Below, in pieces: positions 10,548-22,452 of a stretch of DNA of 64,000 nt; position 1 is the stretch's first letter; each line of letters begins with the position of its first letter. The stretch comes from Pogonophryne albipinna (Eukaryota > Chordata > Actinopteri > Perciformes > Artedidraconidae). The translations under genes and the position numbers were made by a program. The notes under the pieces are model-generated. The model was not told the origin of the DNA, made no database searches, and saw only the letters and a program-made list of their open reading frames with translations. The stretch is taken from positions 28,258,557-28,322,556 of the forward strand of contig CM053246.1 in the NCBI GenBank assembly GCA_028583405.1, written 5' to 3'.

Positions 10548-11856
10548 TGGGGAACATACTGGTGAGCCAAACCCCTGGATTTGTTCCCGCTCAGAGACCA
10601 TTGAGCCACGCCAGGTTGCTATTACCGGATAGCTCTCAGGCTCTTGCTGTTTTTATTGACTCTGGTTCGGACGCGAATATTATGGACGAGAAGCTTATGC
10701 TGCAGTTGGGAATAGACCGGGTTCTTTTGTCTCGCCCAGTTCCAGCCAACGCCTTAGACGGTCACCTGCTGGGGACAGTGACTCATCAGACTGTACCCGT
10801 TCACATGCTCCTGTCTGGGAACCATCATGAAACTATTCAGTTTCATGTTCTCCGGTCTCCACATATTCCGCTGATCCTGGGTTATCCATGGCTCCGCCGC
10901 CACAACCCTAACATTAACTGGGAGACGGGAGCCATTTTGGGTTGGAGTCCTTCTTGTCATCTGATCTGCCTGAAACAGGCTGCCGCGCCTCAGCGTTCGG
11001 TGAACCCCAGCCAAGTTCCAGATGTTACAGGGGTTCCACCGGAATATCTGGACTTCAAGGAAGTATTCAGCAAGTCGGGGGCTACTTCCTTACCACCACA
11101 CCGGCCCTACGACTGTGCCATCGACCTGCATCCCGGCACCAGCCCTCCCAGGGGTCGATTGTACTCCCTGTCTGCTCCGGAAAGAGTTTCCATGGAGACT
11201 TATATCAATGACTCTCTGGCGGCTGGGATTATTCGCCCGTCCTCATCACCTGCTGGCGCAGGGTTCTTCTTTGTGGAGAAGAAGGACAAGACCCTAAGGC
11301 CCTGTATCGACTTTCGGGGTCTTAATGACATTACGATCAAGAATCGATACCCACTGCCTCTTATCTCTTCTGCATTCGAGTTGCTGCAGGGAGCAACCAT
11401 ATTCACAAAGCTGGACTTGCGTAACGCGTACCACTTGGTACGTATTCGCGAGGGGGATGAGTGGAAGACCGCCTTCAACACCACCTCGGGGCACTACGAG
11501 TACCTAGTCATGCCTTTTGGGCTTACCAACGCCCCTGCAGTATTCCAGGCGTTGGTAAATGACGTGCTCCGAGACATGTTGGACCGACACGTGTTTGTTT
11601 ACTTGGATGACATCCTGATCTTTTCCAAGACGCTGAAAGAACACGTGCACCACGTCCAGGCGGTTCTCAGGAGATTGCTCGAGAACTCGCTGTTCGTTAA
11701 AACGGAGAAGTGCGAGTTTCACACATCCTCTGTCTCTTTTCTGGGATACATCGTGGGACAGGGGAGCATCGAGATGGATCCTTCCAAGGTTGATGCAGTC
11801 ACTTCCTGGCCGGTTCCAGAATCCCGGAAGCGGCTACAACAGTTCCTCGGGTTCGG
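10547..11856 (+). pseudogene. Gypsy pol: protease and truncated reverse transcriptase
   Basis: Pol lies in the -1 frame relative to gag. Its first ATG (10547-10549) overlaps the gag stop as TAATG, and the frame is also open for about 70 bases upstream, so either reinitiation or a -1 frameshift could be used. Residues 35-45 hold the aspartic protease site VFIDSGSD (Asp38). RT follows, with 'KLDLRNAYH', 'MPFGLTNAP' and the catalytic YLDD at about residues 352-355. The homology breaks off after 'LQQFLGF' near 11856, where RT normally continues to the thumb and RNase H. The open frame then runs on to 11983 as meaningless sequence. The break is a deletion joined out of frame to the integrase tail, so no working polymerase polyprotein is made. 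Confidence 0.9.
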
Positions 11857-12494
11857 CCAACCGGTACGCCTCCTCTGCCAACCGCCGACGTTCCAAAGCA
11901 CCTGTCTACCAGGTGGGCCAAAAGGTATGGCTTTCCTCCCGGGATATTCCTTTACGGGTGGATTCGAAGAAGCTTGCACCTAGATTCATTGGACCTTTTG
12001 AGATTGTCAGGATAATCAATCCCGCAGCAGTAAGGCTAAGACTGCCTCGGACTCTGCGGATCCATCCCACCTTCCACGTTTCCAGGATCAAACCTGTCCG
12101 AGAGAGTGCCTTGGTTCCTGCGGTCCCTCCCCCACCACCCCCCCGGATGATTGACGGCGGGCCTACGTACACTCTCCGACGACTTCTTTGTTCCCGTCGC
12201 AGAGGAAGAGGAGTCCAGTACCTGGTGGACTGGAAGGGTTACGGCCCTGAGGAGAGGGCTTGGGTTCCAGCTCGTCATGTGTTGGACCGCCAGCTCATCA
12301 GGGAGTTCCATCGGCGTAATCCCGAGCAACCATCTAAGACCGTCACGTCGACGGGCAGAGACACAGGGAGAGTCTCTCCTCTTACCGTCAGCTCTTCAGA
12401 GGAGGACAGCGAGGGGCCGGCTTCTGATGAGGACGCAGATTCCCACAGGGGGCAGGAGAGGGAGGCCGAAAGAACTTTTTCAGATGAGTATTAA
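11857..12494 (+). pseudogene. integrase C-terminus with chromodomain (orphaned)
   Basis: In frame 3 the sequence resumes with '[17 protein letters not shown]', then 'GPFEIVRI' (the GPY/F module of Gypsy integrases) and 'HVSRIKPV'. It is followed by a Pro run and a chromodomain with '[18 protein letters not shown]' (about 12210-12275). It ends in an acidic Ser/Asp/Glu-rich tail at 12494. Chromodomains steer integration to chromatin. The zinc-binding and DDE catalytic parts are absent, and the frame differs from the upstream RT, so this part is probably not translated as a fusion. Confidence 0.88.
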
Positions 12495-12552
12495 TCCCAC
12501 CTCACACCCTGCTCTGTAGATTAGCATTTAGGGACGTCAGGAGCCGTCCATT

Positions 12553-12561
12553 AAGGGGGGG
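12553..12561 (+). promoter_or_regulatory. polypurine tract
   Basis: AAGGGGGGG, three bases upstream of the 3' LTR. This is the standard place for plus-strand priming. Confidence 0.8.
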
Positions 12562-12564
12562 TTC

Positions 12565-13064
12565 TGTCATAGTCTGCTCCATCATTCAACAGTAGTTTTC
12601 CATTCACCTGTCTCACCTGTTTTCCACACCCACTCGTTAGCTCACTCTCTTTCTCTTCTGCACCCATTAGTTTCTGCCAGTATTTAAACCCGCACCTTAC
12701 ACACACCTTTTGCCAGATTGTACTTTGCCTCATGCTTGTCTTTCCCGCGTTTGATACCAGATTGCCTACCCGGTTCCGACCCTGCCTGTCCTCGATCTGC
12801 CTGCTCTGCCTGTTCCCTGATCCTGCCTGTCCCTCGACTATCCTGTCTGGCCTGTTATCCGACCCTGCCTGTATCTACGCTGACCGCCTCGCTTACTCCC
12901 TGACTCTCTGTCTGTCCCTGACTCACCTTCTGCCCGCTGTCCTCCGGTGCGTTAAACTGCTCGATTGGTATTCCTCAGATCCAGTGGAATCTCCAATAAA
13001 GTTTATTACCAATTCTCCTTGGTTTCTCGAGTGCTGCATTTGGGTTCTCCTTAAGATTGTGACA
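12565..13064 (+). repeat. 3' LTR
   Basis: 500 bp, the same length as the 5' LTR with three substitutions. It is followed by the target duplication CCGTC. AATAAA is at 12995-13000. Confidence 0.96.
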
Positions 13065-13863
13065 CCGTCAGTATCATGCAGCTCGCGGATCAGTAATGAG
13101 TGACCCGACAGTAAAAATAAACATAACTAGTTTAGGTAGTTTGAGAGGTAATTAAAATAGCTACGTGTGATATTCTAACCTGAAGTGTGTGTTTTGCTCC
13201 GCTCACCGCTGCATGTGATTATGCAGAGCTGCAAGTCGACTCGTCAGCAGCAGCTGATCTCTCTCTCCCGTCAGATTAGACTTTACTCGCGTTTATGTCC
13301 ATATCGATCAGATCTAGCTGGTTCTAGCTAATGATAGGACTACCTGCTTATTAAAAGACACCTAAACAATAAGCGTTGCTCTGCAACCGGGCGAGGCCAC
13401 AAAGTATAGCGCAGCATTATGCATTTGTTTACATGCCCACCGGAACCCCGAGGCATTACCAACAGATCAACGCACAATCAAACCATACAGGACATCTCTT
13501 TCTCCACATTAAGTGTTAGACATTAGAATTGACTATTCTTGTCTGTCACATACTCTTTTGTCTGTCACATACTATTCTTGTGTGTCACATAAGTGGCGCA
13601 ACTGATGCGTTATTGCGCTAAGGGGAAATTATTTTGACCGGACATTTTGACCGGAGAGATTTAGATTTGCCGGTCTTCAGCATATTTTACCGGTCATAGT
13701 GCGGTAATTACCGGCTAACGGGAACTCTGAGACACACAACATTATCAGTATCAACACAATACTGAACATTATCATGAAAGCTGATGGGTGTTAAGTTTAC
13801 ATCAGGAAGGGGCAAATTATTTCGGGGGAAATCAAGCGCCAATTACTCATGACTGATGCCATG

Positions 13864-13938
13864 GACTCATACTGTTTGTATTGGTAAAATGTGACTCATA
13901 CTGTTTGTATTGGTAAAATGTGACACATACTGTTTGTT
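13864..13938. repeat. 29-bp tandem repeat, about 2.6 copies
   Basis: GACTCATACTGTTTGTATTG plus nine more bases, starting at 13864, 13893 and (one mismatch, then truncated) 13922. Confidence 0.9.
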
Positions 13939-14169
13939 TAATTATGCACCACTGATTCCTAAAAAGGGGTCAGGATGTGTATATATAGTGTGTCAAAGGG
14001 TAAAACATAAAAAAACAAAGTACATTGTCATAGTCTCCATATTGCAAATACAGCCTTTAATGCATTTTTGTGAAACATTATTGGTTCCACTGTGTCAAGC
14101 TTCTTTACTATGAAAAATAACCAAATGTTTTATCTAAATCACAGAAGCCTCCCAACCGTTGCTGCTTTT

Positions 14170-14245
14170 GTCTACTATTGTGAAGCACTTTGTGACTCCC
14201 GCTTAGACAGCTGCTATATAAATGCACTTTATTATCGATTATAAA
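14170..14245. repeat. non-LTR retrotransposon tail-like fragment
   Basis: The phrases 'aagcactttgtgact' and 'gctatataaatgcacttta' resemble the 3' tail of dispersed fish LINE/SINE repeats. A related tail is at 50843-50930. Confidence 0.45.
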
Positions 14246-14935
14246 AAGAACTACAGACTTTAACAGGCTTGTGTCTCAGTGCCCTATACCAGCCCCTCAG
14301 CCCCCTCACTCTCTTACACCAAGTAGATACCATGGTTGACCTATACACTGCCCTTAATGCACAGTTCCAGTGTATTCCACTGTAATGGGGAATTATGATA
14401 CGCAGGATGTGGAAATCCACTGTGTGCACTTGGGTCTTTTACTAGGGCAATGAAATTAGAAACAGTGACCCATGAAGGAAAGTATGCCTGATGCTTCCAA
14501 TGCAATTTACCAAATGGCCGAATCAAATCTATTGTTCCACAGGAAGCAGACTTTTTGTCTCATCCTGGGAAACACAATGAATGACTTATTTGCCACTGGG
14601 TGATTCATTCGATTGGTTGATGCATAGGGCAAGTAAGAGCAATCAATGTCTGAAAAAGAATGAACGATTTATAGAAACAATACTCATGTATGAAATATAT
14701 GAGTCATGGATGAGATGGTGTTGAGCCAAGTCACTACCAGCAGGATGAGAACAAGACAGACTTTTTCCATTCTGTCCAACAGGGTTGCACAGCCCCCCAG
14801 CTATAAATATTTGTATAATTATGCAACAGGAACTTGGATGCCATTGACAAACCATTATGATAAACATCAATATTATTTCTAAGCCTCTATTTTTGCACTC
14901 AGTTCATCTAAAATCAGGGAGAGGGTTGCACTTTA

Positions 14936-15822
14936 GGGATATCGTTAAGGTTTTAACGGTACTACTACTTTTATCGATACCGCTTATCGATCCGGTCTTT
15001 TAACGGTACTCTTATCGGTTCTTTTGGAGAAAAAAGGTAAACTAACTAAACAAATTGTGAAAAAAACTAACATTGCTTTTTATTTAAATTAAATACATAA
15101 TATTTCACATCAAAAGAAACAACAACGTTTTAACAAATCGTATTAAATAATCTGATGACAGAACTGTAAACAGAATAGCTAAAACTTTAACAAAATACAT
15201 AACTCAGTTCCCTCTAATCATTAACCCATGTTTGTATAATTGTGTTAACTCTGTGTGTTGCTGCTAGCATACATAATACCTGATGTGGAAACGTTACTCG
15301 TGGATGGGGCTACAGAGCTACTAGAAAGACAGTCGAACCCGGTGTATTCCTCCGTCTGAATGTGGAGCACTTTTGATAAATGTTTAGACAAATTGCTCGT
15401 GTTACCGCCCTTACATGCTAAACTCTTATTGCACTTTTGGTAACGAGCATTGTCCACATCGAGACGGGTAAAGTTTAACCTCACCTCGGAGCGCGTTCTC
15501 TCCGCCATCTCGTGTGTGTGTTGCTGCATGTAGCAGCCGCGTGTGTGTAAACTGCCCCGCCCCCTCGCAAGCAGGCGGGGGAGAGATCGAAAATCGAAAA
15601 TACTAAAGATAATCATAGACTATTTTTGCATATTAGAAACGGAGTTGGCGACACTAAAACTGCAATATAATGTTTGTGTAGCAATAATACATATGACATG
15701 TATTTTTTACATGTCTCCAGTACCGATAAAAATACCGTTAACGTCGGAGCTTAACGGTACCACGGTCTTTAATAATTCAGCCCCGGGGCCCGTTTAATAC
15801 CGGGACTCGGTACCCATCCCTT
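14936..15822 (-). mobile_element. BED-hAT deletion derivative, second family
   Basis: About 890 bp between AGGGATATCGTTAAGG and GGTACCCATCCCT, with many 'aacggtac' and 'atcgata' phrases near the ends, like a common teleost hAT family. I see no clear 8-bp target duplication, so the limits are approximate. It encodes a degenerate minus-strand BED finger and no catalytic domain. Confidence 0.7.
15245..15508 (-). pseudogene. degenerate BED zinc finger remnant
   Basis: An 87-codon frame from MAERTRSEVRLNF to a stop at 15245. The stretch 'KCNKSLACKGGNTSNLSKHL' is the BED-finger core of hAT transposases. The first zinc-binding cysteine seems replaced by Tyr (RYQKC), so the finger is probably dead. 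A Ser-rich tail follows. The dimerisation and catalytic domains are absent. Confidence 0.75.
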
Positions 15823-18800
15823 GCTCAGGAGAAATCTAAATGCGATTTGCTTGGCTTTAGTTTACAGAAGTGCACGCCAGACAGACCTGTGCAAAATTAC
15901 AAACTCCTCTCATGTTGAGAGTGGTTTATCTGATTTTGAGCACTTCACTTTGACGTAAATGTTTTATAAAGTACACATCTAAATGAACAGACTAACATTT
16001 TTAATGCAGTTAAGACTCAGCACTGTGTTAAAAACCACTCCAGTTTGAAGGATTTGTATGGTGCATTTTGTGGATTACAGCAGATGTAAATGTTTTGCAA
16101 GTTATTTCCTTTTTAATCTCCTGACAAAGCTCCTGATGTTTTCTTTTTTGTTGAAAAAACCCAAACTGTCAATGTTGTTCTATTCAGCAGAATAGAACTT
16201 CACTCTACTGGACATATCAGTTTCATCTCATACTGCTGCCTGATTACATTTGTGTGTTTTTCTTCAAGGCAATGACTCTGATGCCGACCCACCAGACGAT
16301 ATCTTTTTCCTGTAGACTTTTAGCTAAATGAAATCTCTTAGAAGTCTACGACCTAAATTATTAATTATAACAAAAAATATGTATTCTAATGATTTTGCAA
16401 AGTAACAACACATGCCAAAAAAAGGCTCAAGAAAGATCAATAGAAGAAAATTAAAGTAAGTCCTCAGATGCCACTTACAAGTGTAGATTTCATGATAAGA
16501 GAGTGGGTAAGAAATGGGCCGCCTGTGCTTGGTTGACCATACAATATGATACAAAACAGCATCTCTCGTTGACTCTTTGAGGCCTCCAACTAAGTGCTTC
16601 GAAAATCAGAGCCTATACTTTGATTCAATATAAATACAATTGACAAAGTCCGTTCTGTATCACTTAAGATTGAGGATGCAGAACAGGTCAAATATACACT
16701 GTAGAGTAGGGCGATGAAAATGAATGAGATCATTCACAGCAGGAATGATGCTTAATGTCACTCTACATCCAGCTGAATCAGCGGGACATTATTGCCACCT
16801 GTGCCTTAATTATGGTAATTTATAACAAGGACTCAAACCATATAAATATTAAGATAAACATTTTTTAAATACAGAAAATACAGTTTGAATGCTAAACAAG
16901 GTCACCTAACATAGCAGGTCAAGCTCAGGTGTTATTAATGAAATAATTGATGGCTCCATTCTTTTGAGGCGTCAAAATAAGCCATGTCAGTAATCCAGGT
17001 TACACAATACCAGTGCTATAGAATTTGCATTGATCAATAAATTGCAGTCATTTTAATATTAAAAGTCCTTCCTGTGGTTCTCCTAGGAATACATATAAAT
17101 ATAAATCTCAATGTAATTGGCACAATGTAAGGAGCAGGTGTGAGTAATAATGACTCCCACATTCAACAGCACCCTTTAGTCATATCAACAGGTGGTATGT
17201 AGGCTCCCAATTAAACTGATGGAGCTACAGTATTTTTTATTACAGTACATCTTTGATGTTATAAAACATTTGTCAAGCTTCCAAGATGAGTTAAAACAAA
17301 TGAAGTATGGTGGAGGATATAACATCATTACAATGATTGTATACATTTTGCAAAGCCCACAAAATGCCACAATCGCAAATGACAGCATTTTTTATTGTGC
17401 TCTTGAATCTCACATCCCTGTTATAACTGTTTCTTTATAATTGTTCTTGATGCACTCCCTTTCCCTATACTGTGCAGAAGTATGTTTGTCTTTTCAAATG
17501 TTTCTGGCTGCTCGAAAAAAACACTTTAATTAAATCTAAGAAGTCTGTTGGTAACTGCAGTTCTGCAGTTTTTTCTGTGAAACAGATTAAGGCCTGTAAC
17601 ATGCAAAATAGGGTTGATATAGCTAAAAAATAATAACTATACAGCAGAAATGGTGCTGCTTATTTCTACACTCATGACGTGTATCCAACCTACAGTATAG
17701 TCACAGTCATGTGCAGTAAGGTTGAAGAAGTAAATGATTAACCATTACCATCAGTAGTCTTTCCACTAAGCTCATTTGAATATGATCGGAAGGCTTGCTC
17801 CATGTTTCTGTGTCTTTGCTGCCAAATTCATTTTCACATCACGGACTAATTCTGTTGCTAAGCCTTGATAAAAAGGTCAGAAAGATGGTCCCATTGCACA
17901 AAGTTATGATCAAATGCATTTTGTGATTGGTAAAATTAAGTTTTCACAAAACCGCAAAAAACAATGAATCATACAACAGTGTGCATGCTTGTGGAACTCA
18001 AAGGGGGGGGGGGCGGGGGGGGTTCAGGTTTGCTGGTTCATGAAAGATTTGTACTAAATGTGAGTTTACATTTTGACCAATGTGGTGCTTAATAAATGTG
18101 TTTTTTGAAAGGATTCATGTATTTAAAATAAAATGTAATAAATAAAAGCAATGGTATGCTGCCATAAACGTTTATGACAAGGACAACAATATATGTAATA
18201 CTGTCCTGCATTTGCAATTTGAATCTTTTTGGGTTTATTTATTTTTTATTGAATTAATGATGATCTGAAGTTTGTTTGCCAATATCATCAATAAATAAAA
18301 TGATGTATCAAGAGCGGTTCAAAGTTTAGAATATAATGCACAACAAATTGTGTTTATTATACTGTAACATATCTGATGATTGACTTGTTTCCTAAGTATA
18401 TATGGCCATTGGTCTCCTGTTTAAACTAATATAGATAGTTCCGAATCAAATGGACACATTTCTATTTGAAAAAAATCTAATTAGGGGGCAGTCTCTCTTG
18501 ATAAATGGAATCCAGTATATTTAGATACATCATCCTGCCCTGGCTGCAAATGGTACTCCCATTGATTATAGCAGGCAGCCGGCTTTGCAAAGGTCAAAGA
18601 AGCCATTAAACAAGAATGGCCTCCTTGAAATATACTTTGAAGAACATTACAGTATGTTGAATGCTCAACCTAGACATAGAAGGAAACCAAAACAGACATA
18701 TCATTATGTATCCTGAAAAAATAGGAAAAATAAAAGATGTAAGGAAAAAACTCTGCTGTTGATATAAGTAATGCAAAACCACAAAGAGTCCAAACAGGAG

Positions 18801-20941
18801 TTTTGTGTGAGTGCATACTGAGATATATTTGAGAGACTTGCAGAGGCCCTTCTCACCTGAGGGACATGTCACTCCAAGCAAATTAAAGAAATCATAGAGA
18901 GGTTAATTTGACATTCAGTGCCAATGCTTGGTAAGTCCCGTTGCAGTAAGCAATTTCCCACATTGTGTAGGAAAGCTTTGAGTACACTTCCTTCAGGGCT
19001 GCAATACGCAGATAGGGCAGGCATCGCTGAAGAATCCATTATAGCATAGAGCAGCATTTTCTACATCAATTTATCCTTTTAACTCTTGAAAACGAAGAAC
19101 AACCCACACTGCTACATTGTGTGCTTCTGCCTTCTGGCCCTAACTCAAGGTGTGGGCCAGAAGTAGGGGTAGAATCACACTATGTGCGGGGCCTGCCTGA
19201 AAAAACAGGCTGTTAGTCTGCCTTGATACATAACCCTTACACTGCTCCCTGGAAGTCAATCTGAGGTAAACATCCAGAGTGAAAATGGGTCTTAAGTCTT
19301 GTCTGATCGCATGTGCTGCCACCACAACGACATCACTTAACTTGCTGCGCTTACATATTTAGCCAGATAAACTGCAGGCAGGGAAAGAAAATTCTAGGCG
19401 CCGGACTTGGTGGTTTGAAAGATCTATGTGACTGTGGGATCGCAAAGGATTTAAGTTCAAAGTAAGACAAACCTTGTTATTTGGAGTATACTGTAGTGTG
19501 TAACAAATTAGCTGAAATGTTACTCCACATCCAGCTCAACTGTGCTTATTTTCATTGAATTAACTGTCTCGGCTGCAACAATGTGTGGAATTGAATCAAT
19601 CTGTCCAGATTAGCCAACGATTGAATACTTAACACAGTGCAATATTTAGCCATATCCCTATGTATTCAGAGTTTGTGGCTTTAACAAGAATGTAACAGAA
19701 ACACCTGAACAAGTGTTTGTTTATCTACAAGGTTAGTATGTGCTACAGGAATCATTCAGAAGAGGCAAATCAATCATACTGTAAACCAAACACTACCACT
19801 AACCTTGTGCCACACACCTTTCAGTCTGTTGCAAGGAAGTATAACTTTGGCAGACTGCTAGTACTAAGACTCTCATCTTGTCCCTACATTTATAAAATAT
19901 TCCAGGAACAATGCAGAGAAAAAATAATACAACTAAAACACTAACTAGGGTTCCGGCAGCCGAACACTGTAATGTTTTGAGATCTATTTTAGACATAGCC
20001 ACCAAGACTAATTATTTTCACTTGTAAATAATCAGTCGTAGTTCTGAAGCCCTCTGTTTTCGATGGGTCTCTCTACATCAAAAACACTTAATTCACTCTA
20101 ATTTAGAGGATTTTGGGGGTGGGCGTTAAAGAGTTACAAAAAAAAAAGGTTACTGCCTGTACTCATGAACTCAACTATGGCTGCCAGCACCTATTAGATA
20201 TGTGTAGAGTGGCAGTAACTCAATATCACATTTTAGTTTTAAAAGAAGGGTCTACTATTCATCATGTCACTAACACTTCAATAAAGCATGTGCCCATTGA
20301 GCACCTCTTTAGTTTGCAATACTTAGCTCAACAGCTGAATGGGGAAGTGTTAGACATGGCTCCCGCTGTTGATATCGGAAATGTAAAATGCAGCGTCTAA
20401 CTCTTTATCTTTCACCTCCCATCATGTTTAAAGCGTGCTCAAGTGTTCATTGCAAACTATGAGGAGAGGAACCCAATGCTGAATGAGAGATCCCTGGTGA
20501 ACAGACCGCCAGAAACCTGTTTAGCATCTCTTAAAGAGCTGACAATTTCAATGTGACATGGCAGGCACAACTCAAGGTAAGTAGCAGGGATATAAAGCCA
20601 AGTTTGAATAATTCATTGCGTCGTTCAACTTGAAAGCGACTGAGGTACTGTACTCTTCACTTGCTGTTGCGACTAAGTTCAGGACCAACCAAGTTCTATC
20701 GGACCCAGCTTTAAGTAAGCTGCAGCAGCTATACTGTAGTGACTCTTCAATGTACAGTGATGCAAACACAGGTATGGTGAAAAAAGAGAGAACTATTCGA
20801 AGCAGAAAAAAAAAACAGCGTAATATACCATCTGACAAAGGCCTGTGCTATAATGTTTCAATTAACTGGCTATTCTTTATAATATACTCAGATCAATAGG
20901 AGACAGAGATGTTAAGTTATAAATCAAGGGTTTTTATTATT
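15823..20941. other. intron 3 sequence, 5.1 kb
   Basis: AT-rich sequence without recognisable genes. A G-tract lies at 18004-18021. Short open frames show no family motif. Confidence 0.45.
18004..18021. repeat. G-tract with one C
   Basis: GGGGGGGGCGGGGGGGG-type run, a potential G-quadruplex on the plus strand. Confidence 0.8.
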
Positions 20942-20949
20942 ATTTACAG

Positions 20950-22444
20950 CAGGGGTGGGGAACCTTTTTCCTTTACATTTTTACAACATCCTCCGAGGGT
21001 CGTACAAATGATTGAACTCAACCTCTGCTTAAAAAAATTAAAATCACAGCCCATTCATTTGGCCTTTCTTTCATGTTCCAAAACAAAGCAACCTCTTAAT
21101 CCATGACTCGCGCATGCATGCATGTGCACAGTTGTGGCATGACCACCAAAACAGAAAAATATGGACACAAGATGTGTGCAAATGTATTTAGTATCCATGT
21201 GAACATGATTTAAGTGGGGGGACCTAACCTCCTCTAGGGGGGTCCGGGGACATGTTCCCCCGGGAAGATTTTTTTTTAAATATTGAAGTTAAAAGCATCA
21301 ATCTGGTGCACTTTGAGACCAACATGAGGAGATCTATGGATACATCTCTCAACACCCATTTGAAATAAAACTGTAAGCAGATTCTTCTTTTTGGATATTT
21401 TACAAATCACTCCCCTTTCAAACTCTATTCTTGTTATTTTTAACAACTTTTTTGTTACTGTCATATAGTATTTTATACCTGTTTTTAATTTAGTCTTTAA
21501 TGTCTCATTAATAACTATAATGATCATATCAAGGTGTGCCTTAACCTCACTGAGCTGAAGTTATTTGAGCCTCTCAGGAGAACTCTCTTCCACTTGGTTG
21601 TAGAAAAGCTCTTTAAATTCGTTAGCATAGCTAACTAAACAGATGCTAATAACAACAGATCGCCACTGTGCTTACAACTAAAGACACAGCCACGCAAACA
21701 CTGCGGTGTGTACGGCTCCTTATGGGTACTGCAATATTTGAAGAGTTGGAGCGGCGTTCGGGTGCTCTCCGTCAGCACTCTAGTCTACACTCCTTTCAGA
21801 CGAGACATAACCACGTGAAGACACGTTACGCTCATGTTGTGTTCAAGGAACCTGTCCTTGGTCAGGAAAAACAGGCACTCGCTTGTTTAATTATTTTTGC
21901 GATCTAGATTTCTTCTTCTTTTTTGAAGTGAGAAGTTGTCTCCCCCCCCCACACCTTTTTTTTCAGAGGGCCACATACAGAATAGTATATGAAGGTCTGG
22001 GCCCCTCACTAGAGGTGAGATATATTGCCTCATATGCTAAGTTATAAGTTAGCAAAATCAATCAAATGTAGGTAAATTAAGTTTGATTCTTGAAAATGCT
22101 GTAAGAAACACAACAGCCTACGTCACAGCTCTCCATAGGGTTTCAGTTATTTAGTTTGCAGCTCATGCCTTAAAACAGAAGCTTCAGATTGCTTATAAAA
22201 ATATTTGTTATGCAAATAAGGCTTTTTATATCAACTAAGATCAGATTGAAAATGTTTCCAACTTGAATTGATTGCATTTATTTGAAGAGTGAGCACACAT
22301 GAATACTGTGATATATATTTGTACATATATATGTAACAAGCACAAGTTTAATTTGTGGGCCATATTTCATTGTACTATTTGAATTAGCTGAGGGCCGTTT
22401 CAAAATGGGCATTTGGCCCCCGGGCCATAGTTTGGACACCCCTG
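20950..22444. mobile_element. non-coding hAT-like element
   Basis: Starts CAGGGGTGGGGAACC and ends GTTTGGACACCCCTG, with the 'gggccatag' and 'ggcccccgggcc' phrases of a widespread vertebrate hAT family near the right end. Flanks ATTTACAG and ATGTAAAG agree at six of eight bases, fitting an aged 8-bp duplication. Length 1,495 bp; no transposase seen. 'gagggccacatacagaatag' near 21966 may be an internal end of the same family. Confidence 0.65.
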
Positions 22445-22452
22445 ATGTAAAG

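Larger units (their letters stand above)
9016..13064 (+). mobile_element. Ty3/Gypsy chromovirus retrotransposon, internally deleted
   Basis: A 4,049-bp insertion with two 500-bp LTRs (TG...CA), a 5-bp target duplication CCGTC (9011-9015 and 13065-13069), a self-complementary primer site, gag, a truncated pol and a polypurine tract. The domain order protease, RT, integrase tail and chromodomain is that of vertebrate sushi-type chromoviruses. The LTRs differ at only three sites, so insertion was recent, yet pol has lost the RT thumb, RNase H and integrase catalytic core. It is distinctly more GC-rich than the surrounding intron. Confidence 0.96.
8769..13729. mobile_element. hAT-like element split by a Gypsy retrotransposon
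   Basis: The outer ends are inverted repeats CAGAGTTCCCGTTAG and CTAACGGGAACTCTG, followed inside by 'ccggtcaaaatgtcc'-type phrases on both sides. Removing the LTR element (9016-13064) and one copy of its duplication leaves a non-coding element of about 907 bp. No clean 8-bp target duplication is visible, so it is old or the ends are slightly misplaced. Its core is shared with the elements at 44973 and 46587. Class assignment is by resemblance only. Confidence 0.65.
13730..14935. other. intron sequence with small repeats
   Basis: Contains the tandem repeat at 13864 and a LINE-tail-like fragment at about 14170. Otherwise nothing recognised. Confidence 0.4.

Noticed and set aside
13864..13938. 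Possible CRISPR-like direct repeats
   Set aside because: Units are contiguous with no spacers, in a vertebrate intron; an ordinary minisatellite.
14936..15822. Active hAT element
   Set aside because: No catalytic domain, one zinc ligand apparently lost, and no clear target duplication.
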